Assembly: GCF_905171775.1 (NCBI RefSeq)
Contig: NC_053490.1
Coordinates: 151,472,469 to 151,536,468 of the forward strand
Origin: Rana temporaria
Lineage: Eukaryota; Chordata; Amphibia; Anura; Ranidae
Direction: 5' to 3'
Length of the DNA stretch: 64,000 nt
How positions within the stretch are numbered: position 1 is the stretch's first letter; each line of letters starts with the position of its first letter. The notes below the pieces were generated by a model, which had not been told where the DNA came from, made no database searches, and saw nothing but the letters and a program-made list of their open reading frames with translations. A program made the translations under genes and the position numbers. Positions 54,925-64,000 of this stretch are shown one piece after another.

Positions 54925-56572
54925 CCCCATTACTTTATTTTTTTAGTGATTACCTGGAGTTGTAATATTTTTTTTTTATCATTTGAGTTTTAAATGTCCT
55001 TTTACTGTCCAAAAACATAGCAATTAAAGCTCTTACCTGAATTGTCCTGAAATGTTTTTTAGCATCCATATGCAGCAGATTTATTTAGCAGACATTTAGC
55101 TTTTTTAATCAAATCTTTTTTTTATGATCAGCTATGTATTAGACTTGGGTACTTTCTGAGGCATATTGGATATCAACATTTCGTTTTCTTGGATCATTTG
55201 TAATAATAACAGAACAATCTGTCATTGAAGCGAGTTCTGGTTTTGTTAAGCCCTCACAATAGATATCTTCTTGTAAATCGGAAAGAAAAAAGAATTGTGG
55301 AATTGTACAATAATTACAGAGGGTTGTTATAAATAGCATCCCTTATTACATGTGTTTCTTCAGACCTCAACATCTGCATATTCACAATGCATCATTTTCT
55401 GTTAACTTAGTGGTTAGATTGCTTTATTCCATGGTTTAAAATCCAATTTTCTGGTCTAAATTAGAAGCAGGTTGGAGAAATTAGTGTATGACTGGCTCTT
55501 TTTGTGGAGACAACAGCTAGCTCTGCAGGGGGGCAATGTTTCCTCACTTTGCTAGAGACGGCAACAATACCCTCAGCAAATTGAGCAAGAGGAGCAAATT
55601 GTGTTTCTCACGTGCCCACTTGACACTTTTGCTGCCTATGTGTTGTTTTTAGGAACTGCTGTCAAATATCAAGGCATGTGGATACTTTTTTCTTCACTTG
55701 CCAACAAAAGTCCAACAAAAGTTTTTTTTTTTTATTGGCACCAAAGATGCAGCATGTTTGCAATGTTCCAAATGGCTCTACAAATGGAACAAAAGTTGGA
55801 AAGAGAAGGATTTATCTATATATCAGTAATTGAGTTTAATGTGTCATGATGAATAGTGATGTTTTAGTGACTTGTGATAAATGAAGAATAATTAAAAAAT
55901 GAATGTCTCTTATCATCACAACGTACAAAAAAATGCCCAGCACTCTAATTTGTATTCAGCAAGCACATGGTAAGCACATGGGATGACTGTTTCTGTCGTG
56001 TGTACTACCTTTGTATTAGCTTGCCTGAGGCTATAGGTCTAATTACCTGTTGATTTGTAACTGATTGAACTGATAACTTCAGGGCACTGTGTCACTGAAT
56101 AGAAGGCACTGTGTCTGGGAATCAATGGGCTTTTAATGAACAAACTTCCCTCCAGTCTTCACCATCAGCGGTAATCTCTCTAATGGCTCTTTAGTCAGTA
56201 TATTTAAGGATAATTATCCAAATAACATAAACCCACACAGATAAACATACACCTACATATGCCTACGCAAAAGTATCTACAATGACTTTTCAAAACTTTC
56301 CCTTATATCTTTCGGGCTTCAATTACTAAAGCTTACGGGGGTACACCAGAGTACTGATCATGAGCATATGACTAAATATTTCCAAAATGAATATGCATCT
56401 AGAATACCTTGTACACATGATGCATGTATTGTGAAATGTATTTTGCTATTTAATGTTAACTATAGCATCTGTGCATATGTCAGTAAAGCTCATTTCATGT
56501 AGGGATAACACTACATGATGTATTTCATATATAAAAAGCCACTAAAATTAAAAAGTAATAAAGGTTGATATA
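54925..56572. other. Low-repeat stretch, possible exon on minus strand near 55.2 kb
   Basis: Apart from the candidate below no gene or TE is recognised. Confidence 0.4.
55138..55275 (-). other. Possible (terminal) exon, minus strand, not recognised
   Basis: The minus-strand frame EDIYCEGLTKPELASMTDCS then VIITNDPRKRNVDIQYASES ends at TAA (55138-55140). It follows a pyrimidine-rich TTCTTTTTTCTTTCCG and a TTTACAAG acceptor-like site. An AATAAA (minus strand) lies about 55 nt after the stop (near 55080). I do not recognise the protein. If it is spliced, an internal GAAAGTACCC donor is also possible. Confidence 0.25.
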
Positions 56573-57225
56573 CTAAAACTGGAGAGTGCAATATTTGGCG
56601 CAGCACTGCATAGAAACCAATTAAGCTTTTTGTCAAAGCTTAATGGGGTTGTAAAGGTAATAGGTTTTTCACCTTAATGCATTCTATGCATTAAGGTGAA
56701 AAAACATCCGACAATACCGCCCCCCCCGTTATACTTACCTGACCCCTTGAAAGTCCCACGCTCGGCCCCGTCATCCTCTTCGCCGCTCAGCCTAGCCGTT
56801 GATTGGCTAGAGCGGATGGATTGAAAGCAGCGCAGCCATTGGCTGGCGCTGTTGTCAATCACATCCGATGACGCTACGCGTCGAAGGGGAGGGTCCAGTG
56901 ATACAGTGAGCGGCTATGGCCGCTCGCTGTATCACGGGAGCGCGCCCGCAAGGACTCCACACAATGCGAAGGAGCTTGCATGAATGTGTGGAGTTCTTGC
57001 GAGGAGGACCAGAGACAGCCGCCGAGGGAACCCAGAAGACGTGGATCGGGGCCACTCTGTGCAAAACGAGCTGCAAAGTGGAGGTAAGAATAACATGTTT
57101 GTTATTTAAAAAAATATATATATATTTACAACCCCTTTAATTGAACAAGTTGAAGTTAGAAGTTAATTAACTACGATGCACAACTGTGCCAGATTGTGTA
57201 CCCTCCAATTTGAGTAAATCAACCC
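56573..57225. mobile_element. ACTGGAGAGTGCAA-type MITE split by a TTAA element
   Basis: Left TACTAAAACTGGAGAGTGCA and CATAGAAACCAATTAAGC; right of the insert AGTTGAAGTTAGAAGTTAAT and ACCCTCCAATTTGAGTAAAT. Relative, uninterrupted: 63283-63427. Confidence 0.65.
56644..57136. mobile_element. TTAA-flanked T2-type element (TTAAAGGGGTTGTAAA)
   Basis: TTAA at 56640-56643 and 57137-57140. Ends TTAATGGGGTTGTAAAGG and TTTACAACCCCTTTAA match the T2 TTAAAGGRR end. Left hairpin CACCTTAATGCATTCTATGC / GCATTAAGGTG. Further mirror blocks near 56915. Confidence 0.82.
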
Positions 57226-57239
57226 CATAGTGTGAACTG

Positions 57240-57480
57240 TGGTGGGGGTTCTATGAGAGTGTGATGAGAAATAAAAGGAGGGTGCACCAGCCTAGTGCAT
57301 TATCTTTGAAAATTACTTTATTTAAAAACAAAGAATACTACTCACAAATATGAACTTGTAAATAGCATATCAGATGTAGAGCAGCTTAACGTCCATTGTG
57401 TCACATAACAGATGAACGTCCCACAAAAGGACTGGCTGATGCATTTTGAGGCAGCACCTCTTCCTCAGAGCCTGGGGACC
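57240..57480 (-). mobile_element. PLE-like 3' module (HHR, AATAAA, tail)
   Basis: On the minus strand: HHR-like motif (57434-57472), then about 130 bp to TTTAAATAAAGTAATTTTC (57305-57323), then GGCTGGTGCACCCTCC. This is the same order as 9484-9704. No PLE protein remnant is found upstream. Confidence 0.5.
57434..57472 (-). ncRNA. HHR-like motif with CpG-decay substitutions
   Basis: Minus strand: stem I GGCT / AGCC, core CTGAGGA, bulged A, stem II GAGG-TGCTG-CCTC, AAAA (for GAAA), T-GC-A minimal stem III, UC, then the 3' strand. The AAAATGCATC versus GAAACGCGTC changes are all CpG-type transitions. Confidence 0.6.
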
Positions 57481-57581
57481 AGTGCACCCTCTGTTTATTT
57501 TTTTAGTGTATCCAGACACCCCCAGTCTTATGAGGGCAGCAAGGCGGCATTTATCTGAATCTACCAGGACAAGAGCTTAGA

Positions 57582-57741
57582 GTGGGGATATGCAGTTAGC
57601 GGACCTCCAGCTGTTGCAGAACTGCAAGTCCCATGAGGCATAGCAAGACACTGACGACCACAAACATGACACCCAGAGGCAGAGGCATGATGGGACTTGT
57701 AGTTTTGCAACAGCTGGAGGTCCGCTAATTGCATATCCCTG
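57582..57741. mobile_element. Palindromic MITE (GGACCTCCAGCTGTTGCA)
   Basis: About 65-bp arms: GGGGATATGCAGTTAGCGGA...CAAGTCCCATGAGGC and CATGATGGGACTTGTAGTTT...GCATATCCCTGG. Confidence 0.75.
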
Positions 57742-58148
57742 GACCACTGTGGGCTCATCTTTGAGTGAAGGAGATATGTGTTGTGTATGTTCTATGACAG
57801 TGTGTTTGTACAGGCATGTACAGGTAAGCCTGCTGTAGCCAGAACTTGCACATGCACACAACTTCAAACTCTGCTGTTTGGAACTGAAATTTCAAAAACA
57901 AATATCCCTACATATGAATCCTTTTTTGCCCCAACAGAGCAGCATTTGGGTCTTCTTTACCTGATACCTTGCTTGGTGCACGCACATTTTCTTCCTCAGT
58001 TAGCAATATGTACAACTGTTAGATCATCTCAGATAACAATTTGTTTTAAATTAGATGTAGATCACAATAACCAAAAAGAGGAATATGCAGGCCCCAAAAT
58101 TTAAGTGCAAATTTTAAGGTTCATTTGCTGCAATTTATTGTAAAACAT
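57742..58148. other. Intergenic, nothing recognised
   Basis: A 108-codon frame (57778-58104) has no recognisable features. Confidence 0.4.
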
Positions 58149-58151
58149 TCT

Positions 58152-58843
58152 GGCCCAGATTCACACAAGAGATACGACGGTGTATCTCCTGATACGCCGT
58201 CGTATCTCTGTTTTAGGGTCTTCCTAACTATGCGACTGATTCATAGAATCAGTTACGCATAGATAGCCCTTAGATCCGACAGGTGTAATTGAATTACACT
58301 GTCGGATCTTAGGATGCAATACCTCGGCCGCCGCTGGGGGGAGTTCGCGTCGTAAACCAGCGTCGGGTATGCAAGTTAGTAGTTACAGCGATCCACGACG
58401 GTTTTTCGCGTTTGCTACGTCGCTGCTAGTCTAGTTTCCCGTCACAAAGTTAGTCGTCGTTTTTGCTGCCCTAACTTTACACAGCCCATGTGCTGTATAA
58501 AGTATGGCCGTCGTTCCCACGTCGAAATTTGAAAATTGTTTGTCCTTGCGTAAGACGTCTGGGTATACGAAAGTACGATACGCCGCCGTTCGAAAAAATT
58601 ACGTCACTTCGCGCAAAGCACGGCGGGAATTTCAAAACGGAGCATGCGCAGTAGGTCCGGCACGGGAGCGCGCCTAATTTAAATGCCACACGCCCCTTTG
58701 AATTACGCGGGCTTATGCCGGAGGCCGCCAGCGTAAGTTTTCATGCAAGTGCTTTGAGAATCAGGCACTTGCGATGAAAACTTGCGGCGGTGTAACGTAT
58801 CTACGATACGTTACGCCGCCGCGATTCTACGTGAATCTGGGCC
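58152..58843. mobile_element. GGCCCAGATTCAC-family MITE, TSD TCT
   Basis: TIRs GGCCCAGATTCACAC and CGTGAATCTGGGCC with TCT at 58149-58151 and 58844-58846. Same orientation and arrangement as 3151-3775. Confidence 0.82.
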
Positions 58844-58846
58844 TCT

Positions 58847-59748
58847 ATGTATTTTAGGAACCATTGAACACTGGGGTTTAAAAAATAAATGGCGGTCTTA
58901 GATGAATGGGTCAGGTCTTTAGTGGCACCGGTAATAGAAGTGGCTTTGCCCATGGTGAGGTTCCAGAACTTGATTTCATATTGAATATATCCAAAAACAA
59001 ATATGATCACAGCACAGTGCAAATCAGTATTGTTTTAGTTTCCTTTCCAAATATTTTGCACACATTAATGTTGGATTAAGTACAATCTTTGAAAAACAAT
59101 TTTAACAACTATGAATTGAGGATTTCTCAGCATCTATGGCAAATCATTTACATTTACAGTAATAAGAACATAATAATATATTCATTGAATGTGTTTTTTA
59201 GCTGATGAATTGCAGGCAAGGCTGGTCACAGATGGATAGATGTCTCCCTAGGAATTACAGGTAGGAGACATATCCTCATTTGTTGTACCAGTGCATGTCA
59301 CCCAGAATCATTATTTTAATTAAATGAAACCTCAGATGTGCAACTGATGCATTATTTCCCTTATGAAACCAACATATAAATAAAAAATAAAAGGATTGGG
59401 CTGATTATCATCTCAGGAACATCTAAATGGCAAATTGAGGTAAAATTGGCCTGTTTATAGCCAGCATAAGGTATTGACTAAATCAAAATGTTCTCCAATT
59501 TGTTTATATAAGGTGAGCCAGTAAAATAATGTCACTTTCACAGTCCATAGCCATTTAGTGGTAGTCAGTTTTCCACTATCTGACCACTGAATGACTAGCG
59601 TAGATATCTTACATTTATGATCAAATTTCTCAAAGCTGCTACATCTATAATTTTATGGGCCACATCTATTCAGTGCAGATAGACCAGGGTAACTGATTTC
59701 AAAGGAAGAAATAAATATCCAGAATGGATTTTTCCAAGCAAACACCAT
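58847..59748. other. Intergenic, no gene recognised
   Basis: No TIR or ORF supported. Confidence 0.45.
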
Positions 59749-60038
59749 TGGGTTATTTACGAAAGGCAAATCCACGTTGTGCTACAAGTGCAAAGTGCAC
59801 TTGAAATTGCACTAAAAGTGCACTTGGAAGTGGAGTGACTGTAGATCCGATGGGGACATAAAAGGAGAATAAAAAACATTTTAGCTTGCACATGATCGGA
59901 TAATAAAATCAGCAGAGCTTCCCCTCATTTCAGATATACCCTCAGATTTACAGCGACCAAGTGTACTTTCAGGTGCACTTTGCACTTGTAGTTTGCACTT
60001 GTAGTGCAAAGTGGATTTGCCTTTCCTAAATAACCCCC
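59749..60038. mobile_element. MITE with GGGTTATTTACGAAAGGCAA termini
   Basis: TIRs TGGGTTATTTACGAAAGGCA and TGCCTTTCCTAAATAACCCC; subterminal AAGTGCAAAGTGCACTTG / AGTGCAAAGTGG mirror. Confidence 0.75.
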
Positions 60039-60149
60039 ACGATTTCTGATAAGATTGGCACCAGTGGTGTCAATACAGGGCATAAGCATGCATGTTTATG
60101 GACATTCATATATAAATAGAGGCTCCAGCTGCAATTGAATCATCCTTAA

Positions 60150-60654
60150 AGCGGGAGTTCACCCGAAAAAAAAAATTAACATTAGATTCATGCTCATTTT
60201 GTCTAGGGGAATTGGCTAGTTTTTTTTAAAAACGAAGCAGTACTTACCGTTTTAGAGAGCGATCTTCTCCGCCACTTCCGCGTATGGTCTTCGGGACTGG
60301 GCGTTCCTATTTGATTGACAGTCTTCCGAAAGGCTTCCAACGGTCGCATCTATCGCGTCACGAGTAGCCGAAAGAAGCCGAACGTCGGTGCGGCTCTATA
60401 CGGCGCCTGCGCACCGACGTTCAGCTACTTTCGGAAAATCGTGACGCGATAGATGCGACCGTCGGAAGCCTGTCGGAAGACTGTCAATCAAATAGGAACG
60501 CCCAGTCCCGCAGCCCATACCCGGAAGCGGCAGAGAAGATCGCTCTCTAAAACGGTAAGTACTGCTTCGTTTTTAAAAAAACTATCCGATTCCCCTAGAC
60601 AAAATGAGCATGAATCTAATGTTAAAAATGTACATTTCCGGGTGAACCTCCACT
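60150..60654. mobile_element. TTAA-flanked palindromic MITE, relative of 5093-5608
   Basis: TTAA at 60146-60149 and 60655-60658. Ends TTAAAGCGGGAGTTCACCC and GGGTGAACCTCCACTTTAA. The interior GACAGTCTTCCGAAAGGCTT and its mirror match the 5-kb copy. Confidence 0.8.
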
Positions 60655-60743
60655 TTAATAGTTTATTAAAATGTAGATTACCGGTTTTGGAGCAACTCCT
60701 TTCCTTTATCAGACTTTCTGATTGCAGTCTTATCCTCTGTTAA

Positions 60744-61334
60744 CCCCTTCACTGCCAGTGGAATTTTTATAGTAATCCAATGCATTTTTATAGCACTGAT
60801 CGCTATAAAAATGCCAATGGTCCCAAAAATGTGTCAAAAGTGTCCGCCATAATGTCGCAGTACCGAAAAAAAAAATCGCTGATCGCCGCCATTACTAGTA
60901 AAAAAAATATAATAAAAATGACATAAAAATACCCCCTATTTTGTAAACGCTATAACTTTTGCGCAAACCAATCAATAAACGCTTATTGCGATTTTTTTTA
61001 TGAAAAATATGTAGAAGAAAACGTATCGGCCTAAACTGAGGAAAAAAAAAATTTTTTTATATATTTTTGGGGGATATTTATTATAGCAAAATGTAAAAAA
61101 TATTCATTTTTTTCAAAATTGTCGCTCTATTTTTGTTTATAGCGCAAAAACTAAAAACCGCAGAGGTGATCAAATACCACCAAAAGAAAGCTCTATTTGT
61201 GGGAAAAAAAGGACGCTAATTTTGTTTGGGAGCCACGTTGCACGACCGCACAATTGTCTGTTAAAGCGACGCAGTCCCGAATCGCAAAAAGTACTCTGGT
61301 CTTTGGGCAGCAATATGGTCCGGGGGGTAAGTGG
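60744..61334. mobile_element. Short TTAA-family element starting at an internal TTAA
   Basis: TTAA at 60740-60743 and 61335-61338. It begins CCCCTTCACTGCCAGTGG, which in longer copies (20829, 18590) is an internal site, and ends GTAAGTGGTTAA. Confidence 0.75.
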
Positions 61335-61394
61335 TTAACTGAAGGACATAGCCACATAGCAATGAATAGGAATTTCAATGTATTTGTATACAAT

Positions 61395-61525
61395 TATTCT
61401 TATACAGGATTTATAGAGCGCCAACAGTTTGCACAGAGCTTTACAACATGAGGGCAGACAGTACAGTTTAAATTCAATACAGGAGGGATCAGAGAGCCCT
61501 GCTCATTAGAGCTTACAATCGAGGG
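61395..61525 (-). mobile_element. L2-like 3' tail, minus strand
   Basis: Plus strand reads ATACAGGATTTATAGAGCGC, AACAGTTTGCACAGAGCTTT, ATTAGAGCTTACAATCGAGG: the reverse of the L2-like tail. Confidence 0.7.
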
Positions 61526-61545
61526 GAATAATAAATATAGAAAAA

Positions 61546-62143
61546 AAATATAAAATAAAACATATTTATCTTATACTGTATGTTGGCTTGGTTGAAGGCT
61601 GGTTATAGAGGACAGTCAAATAAGCAAGCATGATCTGAATTCCTTATAAAGAACTGCCTGCAGATGACTGCAGCACTCTTTATAAGGACCTATACTTTGT
61701 ATATATCAGGCAAATTAACAGGTTCTCTTTACTGTAGAGCAACCTAAGAGCATTTATTTACCTTTTACTTGTTATTGTACTGCCTGTGGTTCCCCTAAAA
61801 GCCAATTACATGGATATGATCTAACTTACTGCATAAGGTTAAACTAACACAGGGCTGTGCATATTTCCTTTTGCTCCTGCATGATAACAATTTGGCCTGA
61901 CATTTGGCTGTCGAGGCACTAACCGGTACAAAACAGTTGACTACACACCTTGCAACCTAATTGTGCAATCTATAGTCTTCTTTAGGTTTACCAAAGCTAT
62001 ATAATGTAATGACCTACCTAAGCAATCTATTCAATGTATTTCCAAGCAGGCAGGCTTGTGTAATAGATAGGTGTTGGTATATATAAATAAGGTTGTAAAT
62101 CAGATTGTAACATGTGTGGTCAGTTCTAAATAAAGAAACACAG
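61546..62143. other. Intergenic, nothing recognised
   Basis: No gene or TE supported. Confidence 0.45.
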
Positions 62144-62146
62144 TAA

Positions 62147-62564
62147 GGCCGCATACACACGGTCGTTCCAAACCGATGAGAATGGTCCGACGGGCCATTT
62201 CCATCGCTTCACCGCTGAAGTGGCCTGATGGTCTGATGTGCCTATACACCATCGTTCCAAAAACCGATCGGGTCAGAACGTGGTGACGTCAAACACACGA
62301 CGTGCTGAATAAAACGAAGTTCAATGCTTCCAAGCATGCGTCGACTTGATTCTGAGCATGCGCGGGTTTTGAACCGATGCTTTCTGTACTAACCATCGGT
62401 TTGGACCGATCGGGCAGCTGCCATCGGTTCGATTTTAAAGCATGTTTTAAAATTTTGGACCGAAGGACAACAGACCGATGGGCTATACACACGGTCGGTT
62501 TGGACCAATGAAACTGAACCTCGGTCCATTCTCATCGGTTTTGTCCGACCGTGTGTAGGCGGCC
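62147..62564. mobile_element. Harbinger-type MITE, TSD TAA
   Basis: TIRs GGCCGCATACACACGGTCG and CGACCGTGTGTAGGCGGCC, flanked by TAA (62144-62146, 62565-62567). Uninterrupted paralogue of 52228-53499. Confidence 0.88.
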
Positions 62565-62651
62565 TAAGTGTCTCATATTCCCCCCTAGATAGAAAGATAA
62601 CACAGATATTTCTCTGGGTTCCTGAGTCTGATCAGGGCAGCAAAGGATCCA

Positions 62652-62772
62652 GAAAGATGCATGCATTAGATTGTAAGTTTTAACGAGCAGGGCCTTCTGA
62701 CTCCTCCTGTATTGATACTGTACTGTCTGTCCATGTTGTAAAGCTCTGCGCAAACAGGCACTATATAACTCC

Positions 62773-62808
<36 letters not shown>

Positions 62809-62810
62809 TA
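62652..62810 (+). mobile_element. L2-like 3' tail with (TAA)n
   Basis: TTGTAAGTTTTAACGAGCAG, AAAGCTCTGCGCAAACAGGC, ACTATATAACTCCT and then about 10 TAA units. Confidence 0.75.
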
Positions 62811-63203
62811 ATTACTCTTAAGGGTTCTACAATAAACTGTACATATGGGGCAAAACAATGCATTCAAAGAGCAGACTCTCTTTGATAAATGTAAGAGGAA
62901 AGGGAAAGATAAGCTGCTGATTATATAAGGGAAGCAATGACTATCATATTCATAACCACTTTTCTAATTGGTTTATTCAATGTTCCCTCCAGGAAAAAAA
63001 AAAGATGGTGCCAGTGTCTGAGGCATGCGAAACATGATATCATCTCAAAACCAACTTGACTGAGCAACTATCTTTTTATGTATCTTGGCACCTTAATTTA
63101 GGACACACATGTTACAATCTGATTGTATGATTCACTAATTTTAGATCAAATAGTTTGAATCCAAAGGAGTGTGGGCATATGTAAGGTCCCACATATTCAT
63201 GGC

Positions 63204-63275
63204 ATTAAAGAGGAACTTTAAAATGTAAATTTAAAAAAGTTTGACCAGGCAGGCTTTAAATGTAGAGGAGACATA
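63204..63275. mobile_element. T2-like terminal fragment
   Basis: TTAAAGAGGAACTTTAAAAT resembles TTAAAGGRR ends; no partner end found. Confidence 0.35.
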
Positions 63276-63282
63276 CTATGGG

Positions 63283-63427
63283 TTGATTTACTAAAATTGG
63301 AGAGTGCAAAATCTAGTGCAGCTTTACACAGAAACCAATCAGCTTCCATTTTTAATTGAAAAAGCTGACATTAGAAGCTGATTGGCTACCCTGCACCGCT
63401 GCACAAGATTTTGCACTCTCCAGTTTT
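63283..63427. mobile_element. ACTGGAGAGTGCAAA-type MITE
   Basis: TIRs TACTAAAATTGGAGAGTGCA and TTTTGCACTCTCCAGTTTTA; inner mirror AACCAATCAGCTTCC / GAAGCTGATTGG. Confidence 0.75.
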
Positions 63428-63429
63428 AG

Positions 63430-63632
63430 GCTCCGTTCACATCTTGCTATTTTACAGGCATTTTTTCAGTTGTCTTTTCAGTGCGTTTTTTTTTTCAAGA
63501 GTTTTTGCAGTTTTTGCAGTGTTTTTGTACAGGCGTTTTGAAGTTGACAAGTCTGCCCAAAAAAAATTTACTTTTTTTAGCGACCTGCGTTTTGTTTAAG
63601 GCGACAGAATGCTCAGATGTGAGCAGGGGCCA
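63430..63632. mobile_element. MITE with GGCTCCGTTCACATC termini
   Basis: Left GGCTCCGTTCACATCTTG, right CTCAGATGTGAGCAGGGGCC. Interior T-rich. Confidence 0.6.
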
Positions 63633-63644
63633 TTAAAATTAATG

Positions 63645-64000
63645 GCCCGGATTCAGGTAGATTTGCCCCTTTCTTGCGGAGGCGCAGGGCAACGTTTTTG
63701 CCCTGCGCCCCCGCAAATTTACTGCACTACCCGCGATTCACGGAGCAGTAGCTCCGTAAATTGCGTGTGCACTGTGTAAATTTGCCCTGCGTAAGGGCGC
63801 CTAATGTAAATGATCCCGTAGGGGGCGGGAATCATTTAAATTAGGCGCGCTCCCGCGCCGAGCGTAGAGCGCATGCTCCGTCGGGAAACTTTCCCGACGT
63901 GCATTGCGGCAAATGAAGTCGCAAGGACGTCATTTGCTTCAAAGTGAACGTGAATGCCGTCCAGCGCCATTCACAAATCACTTACGCAAATTACGTAAAA
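63645..64000. mobile_element. GGCCCGGATTCAG-family MITE, cut by window end
   Basis: Left terminus GGCCCGGATTCAGGTAG, then AGGCGCGCTCCCGCGCCGAG, GCATGCTCCGTCGGG and ATTACGTAAA, as in the 42110 copy. Confidence 0.75.

Noticed and set aside
63000..63050. TGTCTGAGGCATGCGAAACATG as another hammerhead
   Set aside because: Has CTGAGG and GAAAC but no stem II of usable length between them.

Overview
The window is vertebrate genomic DNA, most likely from an anuran amphibian and probably a ranoid (true-frog-type) genome. I infer this from the many copies of terminal-inverted-repeat (TIR) families ending in AAGCCTCGTACACACGATC, GGCCCAGATTCACG, TTAACCACTTGCCGACC and TAGGGATGAGC. There are also L2-like 3' tails ending in (TAA)n, a Tx1/L1-type LINE, Tc1-like transposases and a Penelope-like element. 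I found no rRNA, tRNA, CRISPR array or confidently intact host gene. Most of the identifiable sequence is transposable-element (TE) DNA. Almost every translated ORF is a shadow of a repeat; a few short minus-strand stretches (near 46.3, 49.1 and 55.2 kb) and one 189-codon ORF (4413-4982) are the only host-like coding candidates, and I cannot name them.

Layout. 0-7 kb: the 5' end of a Tc1-like element holding a TAA-flanked MITE, a 0.89-kb palindromic MITE, other MITEs, the 189-aa ORF and a TTAA element. 6.9-10.4 kb: a foldback insertion with a 15-bp target-site duplication (TSD), then a tandem repeat (unit X) broken by a hAT element carrying a minisatellite and by a 5'-truncated Penelope-like element (PLE) with a hammerhead-ribozyme-like (HHR) motif. 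10.4-17.6 kb: sparse, with a hAT element that carries copies of sequence found elsewhere in the window. 17.7-21.4 kb: three TTAA-flanked elements in a row, the last one carrying a nested hAT. 21.4-30.7 kb: MITEs, an L2 reverse-transcriptase fragment, a tetranucleotide tract and a dead Tc1-like transposase with a hAT in its terminal repeat. 30.7-33.5 kb: a 2.2-kb hAT that is almost one palindrome, with mirror-image TATA/CACGTG elements at its axis. 33.5-39 kb: simple repeats, minisatellites and MITEs. 39.7-45.7 kb: one L1/Tx1-type LINE cut up by at least five later insertions. 46.7-64 kb: a 1.15-kb foldback with an HHR-like motif at its axis, followed by nested MITE/TTAA elements, several with an empty-site paralogue in the same window.

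How the parts relate. The window can be read as an insertion stratigraphy: TSDs and paralogous empty sites give the order of many insertions. The most interesting theme is a set of modules made of an HHR-like core, an AATAAA box and a short tail. One is joined to a recognisable PLE GIY-YIG-type C-terminus, and others lie at or near the axes of foldback elements. In three elements the TSD is 12-17 bp.
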